From MWEH01 sp964392385 (GTDB lineage Bacteria > Bacillota > Clostridia > Christensenellales > DTU072), in the NCBI GenBank assembly GCA_964392385.1, contig CAYMPR010000003.1, positions 1 through 64,000 of the forward strand: DNA of 64,000 nucleotides. Direction: 5' to 3'. Below the pieces are notes generated by a model, which worked only from the letters and a program-made list of their open reading frames with translations, was not told the DNA's origin and ran no database searches. Numbering within the stretch: the first letter of the stretch is position 1; the number at the start of each line of letters is the position of its first letter. The position numbers and the translations under genes were made by a program. Positions 44,201 through 55,162 of this stretch are shown here, piece by piece.

Positions 44201-47200
44201 GTATAGTATTAAACGCTGTCTTTGTTGCCATTATTGCAAGACCATGAGTAGTTACAGCACCAAATATTAATTGTTGCCCAAAGTTAATATCAAGTGGGGT
44301 CTCTGTTCCAGTTAAAGGAGCATTAGAAGGAGGATTTGGACCCTCTTGATTTGCTGGTTCCTCTGGTACTACAGTTTGTGGCTTAATTAAATCCATTAAA
44401 AAGTCTAGCTGGAATTCTTGTTCGCCGGTTAGTTTAGCTATAAAGTCTTCAATAACAATCTTTGGCCCTTGGATAGGCGATAAATCTACATACAAGTTCC
44501 CATTGTGTAGATTAAGTTGAAGAACTTTTCCAATACTCGAGCCCGATACTGTTCTAATTGTCACTTGAAGCTCAAAGCCCATAATGTTTCTAACATTTAG
44601 GTTGGCGAGTATCTCTATTTCAAATCTAACTTTTTGATCAGATCCAATTTCAAGTAGTATTCCAAGTACAACATCGGGCAGTAATCCCTTTAACATACTA
44701 GTTACTGGTTCTTTATTTAAATCGTAGCCAGTGTACTCGTATCCAGGTATACCAACGTCAGTAATCTCTCCCGCCTCAACTTCCATAAATAATAAGGTAC
44801 TTACGCCAATAACAGGATATGAAGTATCAAAATCAACATATGGCATAGTTGTATTTTCATCAATAAATGCAGCAGCTGGCGGCTTCATTATCATAGATTC
44901 TTGATGATAGGATAAAGCAAATTGGAAATCATTTAATACGGAGAAGGAAATAGCTAATTTTCTTCCACTTTCTCTGTATATTGGATTATCTTCTGTTCCA
45001 ATATTTACTCTTTCGCCGTTTGCATCAAATTCATAATCTCTAAATTCAAGGCCTAGGGCTATAAGCTCTTCTGGTCCAAGTAGTTTTGCTTTTACTTCAA
45101 TTTCGCCAATTGGATAAACATAGTTATAGAAGTCCATGCTCTCTCCACCAAGCATCTTCAAAATGCCAAATAGAGCAGCTGTTCCAATTCCTACCATTAA
45201 GCCTTCAGGGGATAGTGAAATATTCAAGTAAGCAATATTTGAAGCATTGTCACCAGGGGCATTCATTAGCATTGCAAAAGGATTAAATCCTTGAGGGCTT
45301 TCATATCCGGCATATCCTGCATTACTTGGCTCTTCAAGTGGATCAATTGGCTCGACTTCTTCATATACGCCATAGATACCTAATAATTCTGTTAAGAAGA
45401 AGTATCCATTTTCAATTTTTACAGGCTGTAAATTAAAACCATCCGCATTAAGATACACGGTCCTATCGACATAAATAAAGGAGATAAGCTCTTCATATTG
45501 CTCAATTCCGTTATATGTTACAATGTGGTCTCTGTTTCTTAAATATACTGCAAAATTGGTATCAAAGAAGTTTCCTTCCTCAAACCACTGCGTAAGATTA
45601 ATATTGCCAACAATTTCAAGTTGGAAGTGTGCGCTAACGTTTCTAAGTAATCTAATAACTGGAGCAAGGCCAAGTCCACCTATTGTATCGATTAAGCCAC
45701 CCGCACCACTCATGCCACCAAGTAAACCATCTACGGTTTCATCTAAGTGGAATTGGGTAGAGCCATCTCCCTCTATATCAAAGTTTAATCTTAATTCTGC
45801 ATAAATTGTTTGTAGGTTAGTTGCAATTGCATAATCTTCAGGAATTAATCCGCCTTCAGGCATTATTGTTGTATTAGCAACGTTTAAGGAAATACCACTT
45901 ATAGTTAACCCTATATCATAGTTTCCAATTCCAAGACCTAGTCCTAATAAATCGTTGGTGTCTTTGGGCCAGAACTGGTTGATTGGATCGAGTCTTGCCA
46001 TAATTCCAAGCTGCAAATACATATCATTGTTAAATGCATCTCTGACAAGTTCGCCAAGGTTAACTGCAGATGTGACTGTTTCTATTTGCCCTTCAATTTC
46101 TACTTCTTGCGATGTCTCCATGTTGAATGCTGAAAGCATTGCAAAAACCAGAGCACCCATTATGTCGATTATAACGCCACGGCTATTTCCAAGTATGACA
46201 TGTAGGTAAGGCAATAAATCTTCGCCGGTTAATGGCGCGTTGAGAGGACTTCCCCTAGTATTGTTTTCGCTTCCAGGAGTTAATCCAGCTTGTAAATTAT
46301 TTACACCTTCACTTAAATTATTGGTGTCCGTACCACTAATTGTACCTTCTTGATTTAAAGGAGCGGAAATTTGATTTGCACTCGAATTAGAGTTGCTCGG
46401 ACCCTCATCTATGACATAGTCATCATCATTTGGATTATCTGGGTAATAATCATATATATCTTTGTCTCCCATAAATCCAAGAGATAACAAATTACCAAGA
46501 GCTTGGTTAATCTTCATCTTGTGAACGCCAATTGCTGAGCCATCTAAGTAAGCTGTTCCGTCTTTTACATAGATAAATATTCCCTTTGTTGTAACTGCGC
46601 CATATTCATCTTCATATTCAGCATCAATCTTTATCAATAACTCAGCTTCAACAAGCACCCATAAAAAGTCACTTGTCTTTAGTGATTTAAGTAATGGGGC
46701 AAGAGGAACCGCTATATCAACAGAGAACAACATTCTCCTTGCGCCATAATTTAAGTTTTCAATTAGTGCACCAAAATCAGCTTTTGTAAACAAAGTGGAG
46801 ATAATACCAGTTAAATCTAAGGCTGTATTTGTTAATGGATTATCTGGAGTAAACACCGTGTCTTCTGCATTAAGCGATAGTGTGCCGCTTAAAGATAACT
46901 TTATTCTATGGTCTTCCATAAGTAATGGGTTTAGATAGTAATATGTATCATCATTTGCCACGTTTGTATAGAATGTAGTATCAGGATTAATAGTTACATT
47001 TATGCTTCCAAGTTCAAATTGAATCTTTAATACATCAATAGCAGTTACATTAAATAGTAACATTGCATCTCTAGTTTCGCCAGGAACACCCGTAGGTATT
47101 GCACCAGGAGCAATTTCAAGCCCTGCTGATAATTCGTGAGAATTGAAGAAGTTTTCAACCTTAAAGCCAGACATTTCTGATGGAACATAAGTTATATCAT

Positions 47201-50200
47201 CACTTGTATCTTCTGTTCCTTGGGTTAATACAATGGTACCTGTTCTAAGATATAAAATCTGTTCAGGCGATAGATAATCTGGATCTGGATCATCTGGACC
47301 TAATTGTTGCTTTGGAGTAAGTAAATTGCCAATTATTGTTTGAACAAGAGCATATATAGCTGCAGAAGATACTGTTAGAGCTATTGGAGCACCATTAAGT
47401 GAGTAATACTCTGATTCAGAGGCAATTGCTAAAACTATTGCAGTTGCTGATTTAACAGGAGCTGCAACCTCTCCACCAGCATTAAGCGGTAATGATAGAC
47501 CATTATTTTCAGCAAATAATGGATTAAACTCGGTATTAACAGGGCTACTAGCAGGTTCATCACTAACAAGGGCCGCAAATTGCTCCATATATTCCGTAAA
47601 CTTAGCAAAATTTGTAACCTTAATCTTATCCGCTATATCAAATGCGGTACCACCAATGTTAGTAAGGTCGGCATATATTCCTAAATCATAGCTTTCTGTT
47701 TCATAATCCCAAGTGCTAATAATGCTTACTGATAAGACATCTCCTTTTACATACAAAGGATCGGTTTTTGCTCTCTTGCTTAATGTAAAGCTTAGCTTTA
47801 AATTGGAGAGATTTAGTATATCAATAACTGCATCTATTTCATAAAATATTGTTCCACCAAATGTTGCATCTTCACCACTATTGATTTCATTATCTATTAT
47901 TTCCATAATAAAGCCAAAATCTAGAAGCTTTAATACGTTTATTGCACTCTTATTTTGTGCTAGATATTCTTGATGGAGAGCCTCAAGCGTATAAGGAATA
48001 CCCTGTCTATCTCTATCGATTGACTGGAGCATTACCCATTCTTCTTCAGCAAATAACTGACTTCCTTCAACTATTTTTACAGCTTCTTTTAATACATGAG
48101 AAAATGATTGAATATTACCAGTAGCGCCTGTTTCTGGGTCAGTTACACCCACAGGAGCATATATTTCCATGGTTATTGCTCCACCTAGGTTTGCGCCAAT
48201 TGTTGAAAGCTCTGTAACCACTCTATAGCGTGCCTTGTCTTCTTCCGACATTGTGATACTAAAATCAGGCCTAAATTGTAAGGTATCAATTGCAACCCCT
48301 AGTTCAAAGAACTCCGCTCCTATTGATTTAACACCTAAAGTTAATTCCACTTTCAAAGGCTTTACTGAAAGCTCTAGATTTACATTTACATCTAAAGTAT
48401 CTAAATACTGCGAAAAGTCTAAGCCAAATGAAGTAAGTAGTCCTACTATGGTAGCTTTAGTTATTGTTATTGCAATACCATGATTTTTCATCATTATATT
48501 AATGTATGTTGAAAGAATGTCGGCGTTAGTAGGAGTTGTACCTAAATCTTCGTTACCACTAGGTGTTTCCTCTCCTCCAAATAGTGGGACACTTCCTTCA
48601 GGCACATCACCACTAGTAAGCTCAGGCGTTTCAGGAGTAGTTCCTTCAGACATTAATGAACCTACTAATTCAGCAATAAGGGTATTTGCATTAGGTATGC
48701 GCACATATTCTATATCAAGTAGGAATGTTTGGGCATGGATATATAGGTCTCCAGCAAGGTACTTAACTGCCATTACTGGTTTTAATGGACGAACTGGATT
48801 ACCTGTAACTGGATCAATTTCCAAAATATTTGGATCGTCATATTTATATGTTGAAAACTGAATAGAAAGTGAAGTATTTTGTATTGCTTCAAAATCAATT
48901 CCTGCGTCCATATTCTTAAGTATCGAGGCGATTTCAACTATATCTAAACTTCCTTCCACGCTAAAGAACAACGCACCATCAACTATACCCAAAAATTCTA
49001 TAACTGCTTCGATATCCATATCAGGGAGTAGTCCTGATAGTATTGGAGTTAAGCTTATGATGTTATATGGTCTACCATCTGAATTTACTACACCTTCTAT
49101 CGTATCTGAGTGAACATTTAAGTTGCCACCTAATCTTAAAAATACATTTGCTGGGAGTCCACTATTGCTCATATTGAAGTGAACATCACTTGGTACTTGT
49201 ATATCAAATAATTCTTCTTCCATAAGGGCTATTCTAAAGTCATCTAGCTTAATTTGCATATCTAGAACTTCAATTCCAGTAGTTAGTTCAAAGGTAATAC
49301 CTTCATCACCAAAGCCAATTCCAATGTAGGTGTCTTTTATTGCTATTGGAAGTTCGCTAGATAGTAACATTCCAATTAGCCCTGCTATAACTTCTTTTCC
49401 TAAATTAATGGAAACTGCTTCAGGGGAAATAAGAACTTGAATTGCAATTGCTGCGGGATTATCCAAGTTTGCATATCTTGGCACACTGTCTAAATTAAAT
49501 AAGCTTGGAATATTGCCTGCAGATGGCGGCGGTGAATCGGGAGAGGCACTCATTGCTTGAATATCAGCAATAAGTTTTGCTGCATCAGTTATACCTATGT
49601 TAGGAATACCAAAGTAATCTAATTGTAAGTATAAATTGTTATCCTTTAAGAATATGCCTAGAATTGTTGGATTTGTGGGATCCTCTCTATCATATAATCT
49701 AATTTGTGCTTCAGAGGCCCAAATATTCTTAATATTAATGTTGCCCATAATTTCATAACCTAAATCAATTTCAAATTGAGTAAGGTCAAATTGTAGAGCG
49801 AGGCCTTCAATAAGTCCTGCAAGCATTTCGTTTATATAATCGTTGGTGTAGTTTTCCTCTTCGGAAGACATTCTAAAATATCCTGAAAGTCTTAAACCAA
49901 TTGATAGATTGGCGATAAAATCATTAAGTTCTAAGTATTCGCCTGGAATAAAGTCTTCACCAGCGCTAAATAAGCTCGCTTGCCCTGTTCTAATACCAAT
50001 ATCCTTTAATATATCAAGTTCCAAGTTAAGTGCTTCAATAGTATTATCGCCACTATCTAGAAGAGCTAGATAAACATTCAAGTAACCGTCTTCTAAATAT
50101 CTTTGTCCTTGATCATCTAATTGATAATTGAGCCCAACTAGTTGAAGTCTTAAATGTCCTCTTACTTCAGGCATACTAAATGGCTGATTTAATACCACCA

Positions 50201-53105
50201 TTAGAGCGCTTAACATATTCGCGGCTAAAACTACTGTCAAAGTATTCTTTTGGGAATCTATCTCTATTCTAGATAATGCAGCACCTATAATTGCCATTAT
50301 GTCTAGACCGCCGCCTTCTTCAGTTTGTTCTTCAGCTAGTCTTAACATTTCGTTTACTATTTCATCGCTTGGATTATTGATAAATCCATCAACAGAGGAT
50401 AGTCCAACGCCTGCAAGGAATAATTTAGCAGCATCTAGTGCAGCTGAAGCTACCCCAAAATTATCAGTTGAGTCAACGACAAATCCAAGAAGCGAATTAG
50501 CAGGCTCTTCTTGTGTCAAAAGTCCTGATATCATGCCTACTATGTCAAGTGAGGCTAGAGTGTCTCTTAATCCTAAATTGGAATATTTTAGTTTTGGAAT
50601 TGTACCAATGGATGAAAGTCCACCAATTTGGTCCTCAAGATTTTTAAGATCTTGTAAATTGATATATAAGCTATCTTCCATTCCATCAAAGTATAGAGAC
50701 ATGTATAACCTTTCAGGATTGTCGGGATTATATACATCAAGCTTTAATTGTAATTGCTCCATCCTTAAAATGTTAAGGTTTGCTTTAAGTCTATATGCAA
50801 ACTTTAAGTCTTTAGTTTCAGTAACACCTATTGAGAACATTAAGTTTTCAACAAATGTTCCTAGCATATCGCTTAAATCAATTCCAGTAGGAGAGGTTTG
50901 TTCCATTCCCAAAGTGATATCGCCAGCAAGTAGTAAGTTAAAGTTGGTTTGGAAGGCAATTGTTGCACCACTTGGGTCTCTATATACAGTGACATTGGTA
51001 TATGCTTCTCTTTCAACGGCTGTATCAACCATCTCATAATTATCCCAAGCGGGCTCTCTAAAGAAGGTAAACTCATTAAGCGTTAAACCAAATCCTACCT
51101 TATTAGTAAGGTTTTGACCTGTTCCGTTTGCGCCAAGTAGAACTTTGATTTCAAGTGAATGAAGCGGGTCTTTTTGGTCAATTTCTATTCTTGCAGAGTG
51201 AATTCCAATTCTTCCATTGGGATTAATAAGTGGTGGAGGAGCAAGTGGATCTACAACTGCAGCAGGAGTTAATAACTGAGCTAACAAATTGTTAATATCA
51301 CTGTTATCTAAATCTATAGATATAATCCATTTATCAAGAGCGGGGTCTCTGCCAGGAACGGTTAGATTCTCGGTTATAACTGAAAGAAGGGCCATTATAT
51401 CTAATCCACCGCTTTCTTCGGGAACTTCCTCTGCGTTTTCAGGCGCACTTTCCACTACTTCAACTGGCTTTACATAATCGGGGTTAAGGAAAGGCTCGAG
51501 GGAAGGCATTATAGAGCTTAAAAATGAATTAATACTAAATCCTACTAGCTTAATATTAGGCAAGAATTGCCCTGTAAGCGTAGTTAACTCTGAGAAATTC
51601 AAATATAAGGTAGTCTCACCTATATACACTCGTATTATAGGTCTACCATTCATAAGTATTGAAGCTTCGGCCTTGGTTTTAAATGGATCAAAGAAATCTA
51701 AACCAACTTTTAAATCAATTGTAAACTCATAGCTTGTTTGATGAGGAAATTGAATTGGCATGCTTCCAAGAGCGCCTAAGTCGGTGTTTAAGAAATTACC
51801 TAATATATCATTTAAAGTGATTTGGCTATTTTCATCGGCTTCAACAAACATACTTAATGAAACGCCAATATTTCCTATTCCAGCTTCGGAATATCTAGTA
51901 TTTTGACCGGCAGCACCAAATCCATATCCTGTAAATCTAAGAGGTATCTTCTTTGCAGATGCTCCAAGTCTTAATGGACTAATCTCTATGTTAACTGAAA
52001 ATTCCTCAACGGGGTCACTTTGTCCAGAAGCAACCATTTCAGGAGTAACAAAACCATAAGTTTCCCTTGTTGCTTCAACAGTTTCCTTCGTGTCTACGGC
52101 TATTCCAAGTCCTTTAAATACAAATAAATCTTCAGTAAATTCCTCGCCGTTGTTGTCTAGTTGAGTTACTGGCATTTTCTCAGTTAAAGCAGACATCATC
52201 ATATGCAAGTCTTTAGGCCACTTCTTTGTCAAAAAGTCGTTAAGGTTAAAGCCAATCAATTGCTTCATTAGAGGATCAAAGTTAGGAAGTCCAAATCCTG
52301 TCCATGAAAGAGTAAAGCCCAATAGACTTTCAATACTTCCACTACTAATCATGTTCAAAATCGTCAAAATTTCCATGGTGAAGCCTATGTCTTTACTCAT
52401 AAACTCACCTTGGTCATTTTGGTTATATTGCGTAACAAACGAGTTATATGGGTTAAACAATAACCCATGAATTAGTGTCATTAAGCTATCAATTGTTGGA
52501 ACACCGGTTTTGCCAGCTAAAAATCCGCCGACAATCATTCCTATATCCAAGCCACTTCCCATAAGGCCATTAGCTATAATTCCACCTATTTCAGTAAAAT
52601 TAAGTTCGCGCGTATAGAATTCATTACCAGCAATGTTGGCATAAAGCGTTTTATCCAAGTAATACAAACCAACTACAGTTCTACCATACAGGTCATCTCT
52701 AACCTCAATAAAGACCTCGCTTCTAGAGTTGGTCTTTAAGTTCACGTTCATTTTAATATCAACGGTTAGCTTAGTCGAAACATCTTTTAATCTAGTTTTA
52801 TCGACTCCGAAATACTCATAATCAAATCCAAGCTGCAAATCAATAACAAACCATTCGGGATCTTCGCCTGGATCTGGATATGCAAGTTTATAGTTTTCTA
52901 ACGATTCCTTTACTTGCGCCTTGGCTTTTTCCGAGGACATTTTATCGACCTGTCTTACATCCTCAACTACATCCACTTCGCCGCCAGGAGTAACATCCTT
53001 ATCGTATGTGTCTTCAGGATTTCTCGGAGAACATGCAAAAAGCACGACAACAAGTGTCACTGCGAGGATAAGAACTAGGAGTTTTGCAAATAGGTTTTTC
53101 TTCAT
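26245..53105 (-). CDS. Giant multi-domain surface lipoprotein, about 8,900 residues
   Basis: One gene of about 26.9 kb, crossed by four 100-N gaps. The start at 53105 encodes a lipoprotein signal ending in LFAC (Cys25). Coding continues without a stop up to 32817 at the edge of one gap; on its other side an open frame (YDALGNPLLDGLG) runs into the segment from 32629. A frame change occurs only at the 30848-30947 gap, as expected for a wrong gap length. About residues 40-5,400 are 14-15 diverged modules of 300-410 residues joined by Pro/Glu/Asn/Ala linkers. Then come a carboxypeptidase-regulatory-like segment, an unrecognised region, and Ig-like repeats to the C-terminus. No LPXTG motif or C-terminal membrane helix is seen; the lipid is the only visible anchor. 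Enzymatic motifs were not found. The function is unknown. Confidence 0.9.
28948..29047. other. Assembly gap in giant gene
   Basis: Nominal 100-N gap in the Ig-like repeat region; the reading frame happens to continue across it. Confidence 0.95.
30848..30947. other. Assembly gap in giant gene with frame change
   Basis: The frame entering from the 5' side (NHEVIWKS) differs from the frame leaving on the 3' side (LKVSTNYRNDLYLDVKY). The true gap length is therefore not 100 modulo 3. It is not evidence of a real frameshift. Confidence 0.9.
32717..32816. other. Assembly gap in giant gene
   Basis: Open coding frame on both sides (YEQGQNMV entering, YDALGNPLLDG leaving), so the two halves belong to one gene. 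Confidence 0.92.
36228..36327. other. Assembly gap in giant gene
   Basis: Nominal 100-N gap just after the carboxypeptidase-regulatory-like segment; the frame continues across it. Confidence 0.95.
36340..36750 (-). other. Carboxypeptidase-regulatory-like domains in the giant lipoprotein
   Basis: Two short beta-sandwich segments of the CarboxypepD_reg/CNA-B-like type. The first runs from SLYGVITGG through VEGATVELW to TDKDGKYAFINVVA. The second begins GQITISGTIRDNSSGTGAV and is cut by the gap. They separate the N-terminal module array from the Ig-like C-terminal part and are typical spacer domains of surface proteins. Confidence 0.65.
36850..52950 (-). repeat. Tandem 300-410-residue beta-groove-like modules
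   Basis: About 14-15 diverged copies. A typical module starts after a linker such as PLNAPLTGED or PPENSSYGPSLSAPNA. It continues with an amphipathic hairpin and helix (ISLSPEGLMVGIGTAALFGI), long alternating beta strands (LGLGLGIDGIRVQF), and an ELxTI-like strand. It closes with IYLDLSSLGLGKVTLESVNY or a relative (LYVDLSPIQGPKIVIEDF, LYLQLDYFGIPNIGITD, IYADLSGLGFPAMKMENL). Clear module starts are near 51,400, 50,300, 49,450, 48,500, 47,400, 46,250, 45,250, 44,300, 43,250, 42,000, 40,850, 38,870 and 37,960. The hydrophobic alternation and LYxDLS closing strand recall LolA/LprG-like half-barrels; the fold is inferred. Confidence 0.6.
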
Positions 53106-53493
53106 TGTTTTCCGATGCGCTCTCTATATATATAATAAAAAGAATGACCGCACATAAAGAGTACTCTTTTAGGCAATATGTGTCAATATCTACACGCGAG
53201 CGCATTAAAATAATAATTGAACGTTTGGTGAACTCAAGGAGTATTTCCACAACACATTTCTCTATTTCCAACTTTTGCCTCGTTTCTAGGTCTACTTATC
53301 CACATTTTATCCCCTCTTTTCCGAATACTTCACACCTCAATCCCTCTCAGCTTTTCAATTATGAATGTTTGGTGAACAAACACTGAATGTTTACCACAAT
53401 TACTTAATTCTCCCGAAATTTCCTCTTTTTAGAACTTTTTGCCTCTTTTGCTCCCCAACTTACTTCTCCTTTCCCTTCAAACAGTCTCAACAA
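53106..53493. other. Intergenic leader of the giant gene
   Basis: AT-rich, no supported gene on either strand. It contains a candidate promoter near its left end and two loose copies of a GTTTGGTGAAC word (near 53223 and 53368). The rest shows nothing recognisable. Confidence 0.5.
53158..53186 (-). promoter_or_regulatory. Candidate promoter of the giant lipoprotein gene
   Basis: A perfect TTGACA (53181-53186, minus strand) is followed after 17 bp by TACTCT, a weak -10. A start site near 53151 would give a leader of about 46 bases. The ribosome binding site before the ATG at 53105 is weak (GGAAAAC). Confidence 0.4.
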
Positions 53494-53519
53494 ACAAAAA
53501 AGGAGCTCTTAGCCCCTTT
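53494..53519 (-). terminator. Strong terminator beyond the 64-bp repeat array
   Basis: On the minus strand AAAGGGGCT pairs with AGCTCCTTT (one G-U) around an AAG loop and runs into TTTTTTGTTTG. It lies about 375 bases (nominal) past the deacetylase stop, so the repeat array should be transcribed as that gene's 3' untranslated region. Confidence 0.85.
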
Positions 53520-53940
53520 CCTGATATCGCCATTAATTTCAATCCCTCTAAAGAGTATTTCGTCAATAAACAACTTAATCTTGGAAACATCGCCATTCTT
53601 TTTAAAACCACTAAACAAGGATTTCGTCAATCAACAACTTAATCTTGGAAACATCACCAATATTGCTAAATCCATTAAACGAGTATTTCATCAATAAACA
53701 ACTTAATCTTGGAAACATCACCAATATTGCTAAATCCATTAAACGAGTATTNNNNNNNNNNNNNNNNNNNNNNNNNNNNNNNNNNNNNNNNNNNNNNNNN
53801 NNNNNNNNNNNNNNNNNNNNNNNNNNNNNNNNNNNNNNNNNNNNNNNNNNNAACAACTTAATCTTGGAAACATCACCAATATTGCTAAATCCATTAAACG
53901 AGTATTTCATCAATAAACAACTTAATCTTGGAAACAATGA
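53513..53940. repeat. 64-bp tandem repeat overlapping the deacetylase gene end
   Basis: The word AATCTTGGAAAC recurs at 53577, 53641, 53705, then after a gap at 53860 and 53924, with 64-bp spacing on each side of the gap. A diverged copy precedes at about 53513-53576. The copy nearest the gene contains its last 13 codons and stop (VSKIKLFIDEILV on the minus strand). Since 64 is not a multiple of three, the other copies cannot extend one open frame. The spacing across the gap (155) is not a multiple of 64. Confidence 0.9.
53752..53851. other. Assembly gap inside the 64-bp repeat array
   Basis: Nominal 100-N gap flanked by identical repeat copies; hidden copy number unknown. Confidence 0.95.
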
Positions 53941-54700
53941 ATTCTTTTATGTCTAGAGAATCATCTTCAATAAGCGGAGTTAGGTCCATTGCGTATGCGG
54001 CAGATTCATATTGATCAACCGAGTGAGAAGCAGCATATGTTGCGTTTGCAATTCGCCTTCCAGTAGATGCTTTGTCGTAGCGTTTTCCCCCTGCAATTTG
54101 GCTATCATAAACCTCAACTAATTTATTCAAAACCTCTTCAAAACCAGTCAAGTCAAAAACAACTTTTTCATCATCGGAAAGCCAATCTAAACCTCTCCAA
54201 ACTTCGCACCCATAAAGCTTTAGCGGGCGCTCTTCTTTTGGAAGCGATCTGATAGCCTTTATGCATTTTTTTGCAACAGCAACATGGGTAGCGTGTTTAT
54301 CGGCAAGATTATGGGTATAAACAACTGTCGGTTGATACTCTTTTAGTATCTCAATGTAATCATTTACAACTTCCTCATTTTCGCTATCTTTAATTTGAGC
54401 ACTGTTATAGTCAAGCTGAATTAAAACCGAGTAATCGCCAAGCTCAGCAGCCTTAACTTGTTCTTGCTTTCTAATAGCCCTCATCTCTTTATCAGTTACA
54501 TTTGCATACTTGCCTGCTCTAGCACTTCCAGCCCCATCAGCAGTTACAACAGCGACTAATCCAAATGCTTGACTTTGGTATCCTCTAATAATTGCTTGTG
54601 GACACATAATCTCAATATCGTCTTGATGCGCAGCAATCGCCAAATCGGTAAAAATATCCTTTTTCCCCTGTACAACATCTGCTCTTTCATTCAATTTCAT
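53894..54700 (-). CDS. PIG-L/LmbE-family deacetylase
   Basis: A 268-residue zinc-dependent N-deacetylase-like protein, a family acting on N-acetylglucosamine-type substrates. The hallmark AHQDDIE (AHPDDE in relatives; His25, Asp27, Asp28) and the later HATHVAVAK motif supply the metal ligands and base. Gln replaces the usual Pro of the first motif. No signal peptide is present, so it should be cytoplasmic. The ATG at 54700 has AAGGAG nine bases upstream; a TTG two codons earlier is too close to that site. The C-terminus (VSKIKLFIDEILV) lies inside the first copy of the 64-bp repeat. It follows a ROK-family and a mutarotase-like gene on the same strand, suggesting an amino-sugar pathway; the substrate is not deducible. 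Confidence 0.88.
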   Translation of the reverse strand: MKLNERADVVQGKKDIFTDLAIAAHQDDIEIMCPQAIIRGYQSQAFGLVAVVTADGAGSARAGKYANVTDKEMRAIRKQEQVKAAELGDYSVLIQLDYNSAQIKDSENEEVVNDYIEILKEYQPTVVYTHNLADKHATHVAVAKKCIKAIRSLPKEERPLKLYGCEVWRGLDWLSDDEKVVFDLTGFEEVLNKLVEVYDSQIAGGKRYDKASTGRRIANATYAASHSVDQYESAAYAMDLTPLIEDDSLDIKEFIVSKIKLFIDEILV

Positions 54701-54716
54701 ATCCAATTTCTCCTTT

Positions 54717-55160
54717 AAAAACTTTACATTTTTAGCTCGTTAAATGAATTTTTATTGCTAATTTATGAGGTAGTTTTTACTCATATTTGTATGATTTTAT
54801 TGTCTCTTCACGTTATATTTTTATCAATTTTTGAGCTGTTATTTCTTAATTTAATTGTCCATTTTTTAATGCTTGTCTACCATACTAAGCATTATTTTTT
54901 GGAAGTATTTTCCTCTCTATTTTTCTCCATTTGATTGGTTTTTTGAACTGTTTTTACGTTATTTTGCGGTCTATTTTCCTACTCTATTTGACGGATTTCC
55001 TAAGCCTTTTTATGTAATTTTGTGGCCTATTTTTTTACTCTTTTGCGCTAATTTTTCTTGCTGTATTTTCAGTAGTTTTTCAATAATTAATGGTCTATTT
55101 CGAGCGCCTAAATATAGCAAATTTATGGTTAGATTTATAAGCGATTTTTAGTTTATTTTT
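54717..55160. other. T-rich intergenic stretch with degenerate short repeats
   Basis: About 445 bases between the ROK and deacetylase genes, very T-rich on the plus strand. Related words recur: TATTTTCCTCTC near 54906, GGTCTATTTTCCTACTC near 54969, GTGGCCTATTTTTTTACTC near 55022 and GGTCTATTTCGAG near 55093, at roughly 56-70 bp. It looks like an old decayed tandem array. A plus-strand open frame here is compositional and I do not accept it as a gene. No clear terminator or promoter is seen. Confidence 0.5.
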
Positions 55161-55162
55161 CC

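Noticed and set aside
53611..53937. Short frames on both strands in the 64-bp array
   Set aside because: Repeat artefacts read through N, with no ribosome binding site.
53513..53940. CRISPR array
   Set aside because: Contiguous 64-bp units without spacers and overlapping a gene's stop codon.
54873..55151. Plus-strand 92-residue Phe/Leu-rich frame
   Set aside because: A product of T-rich repeats; no ribosome binding site or recognisable domain.
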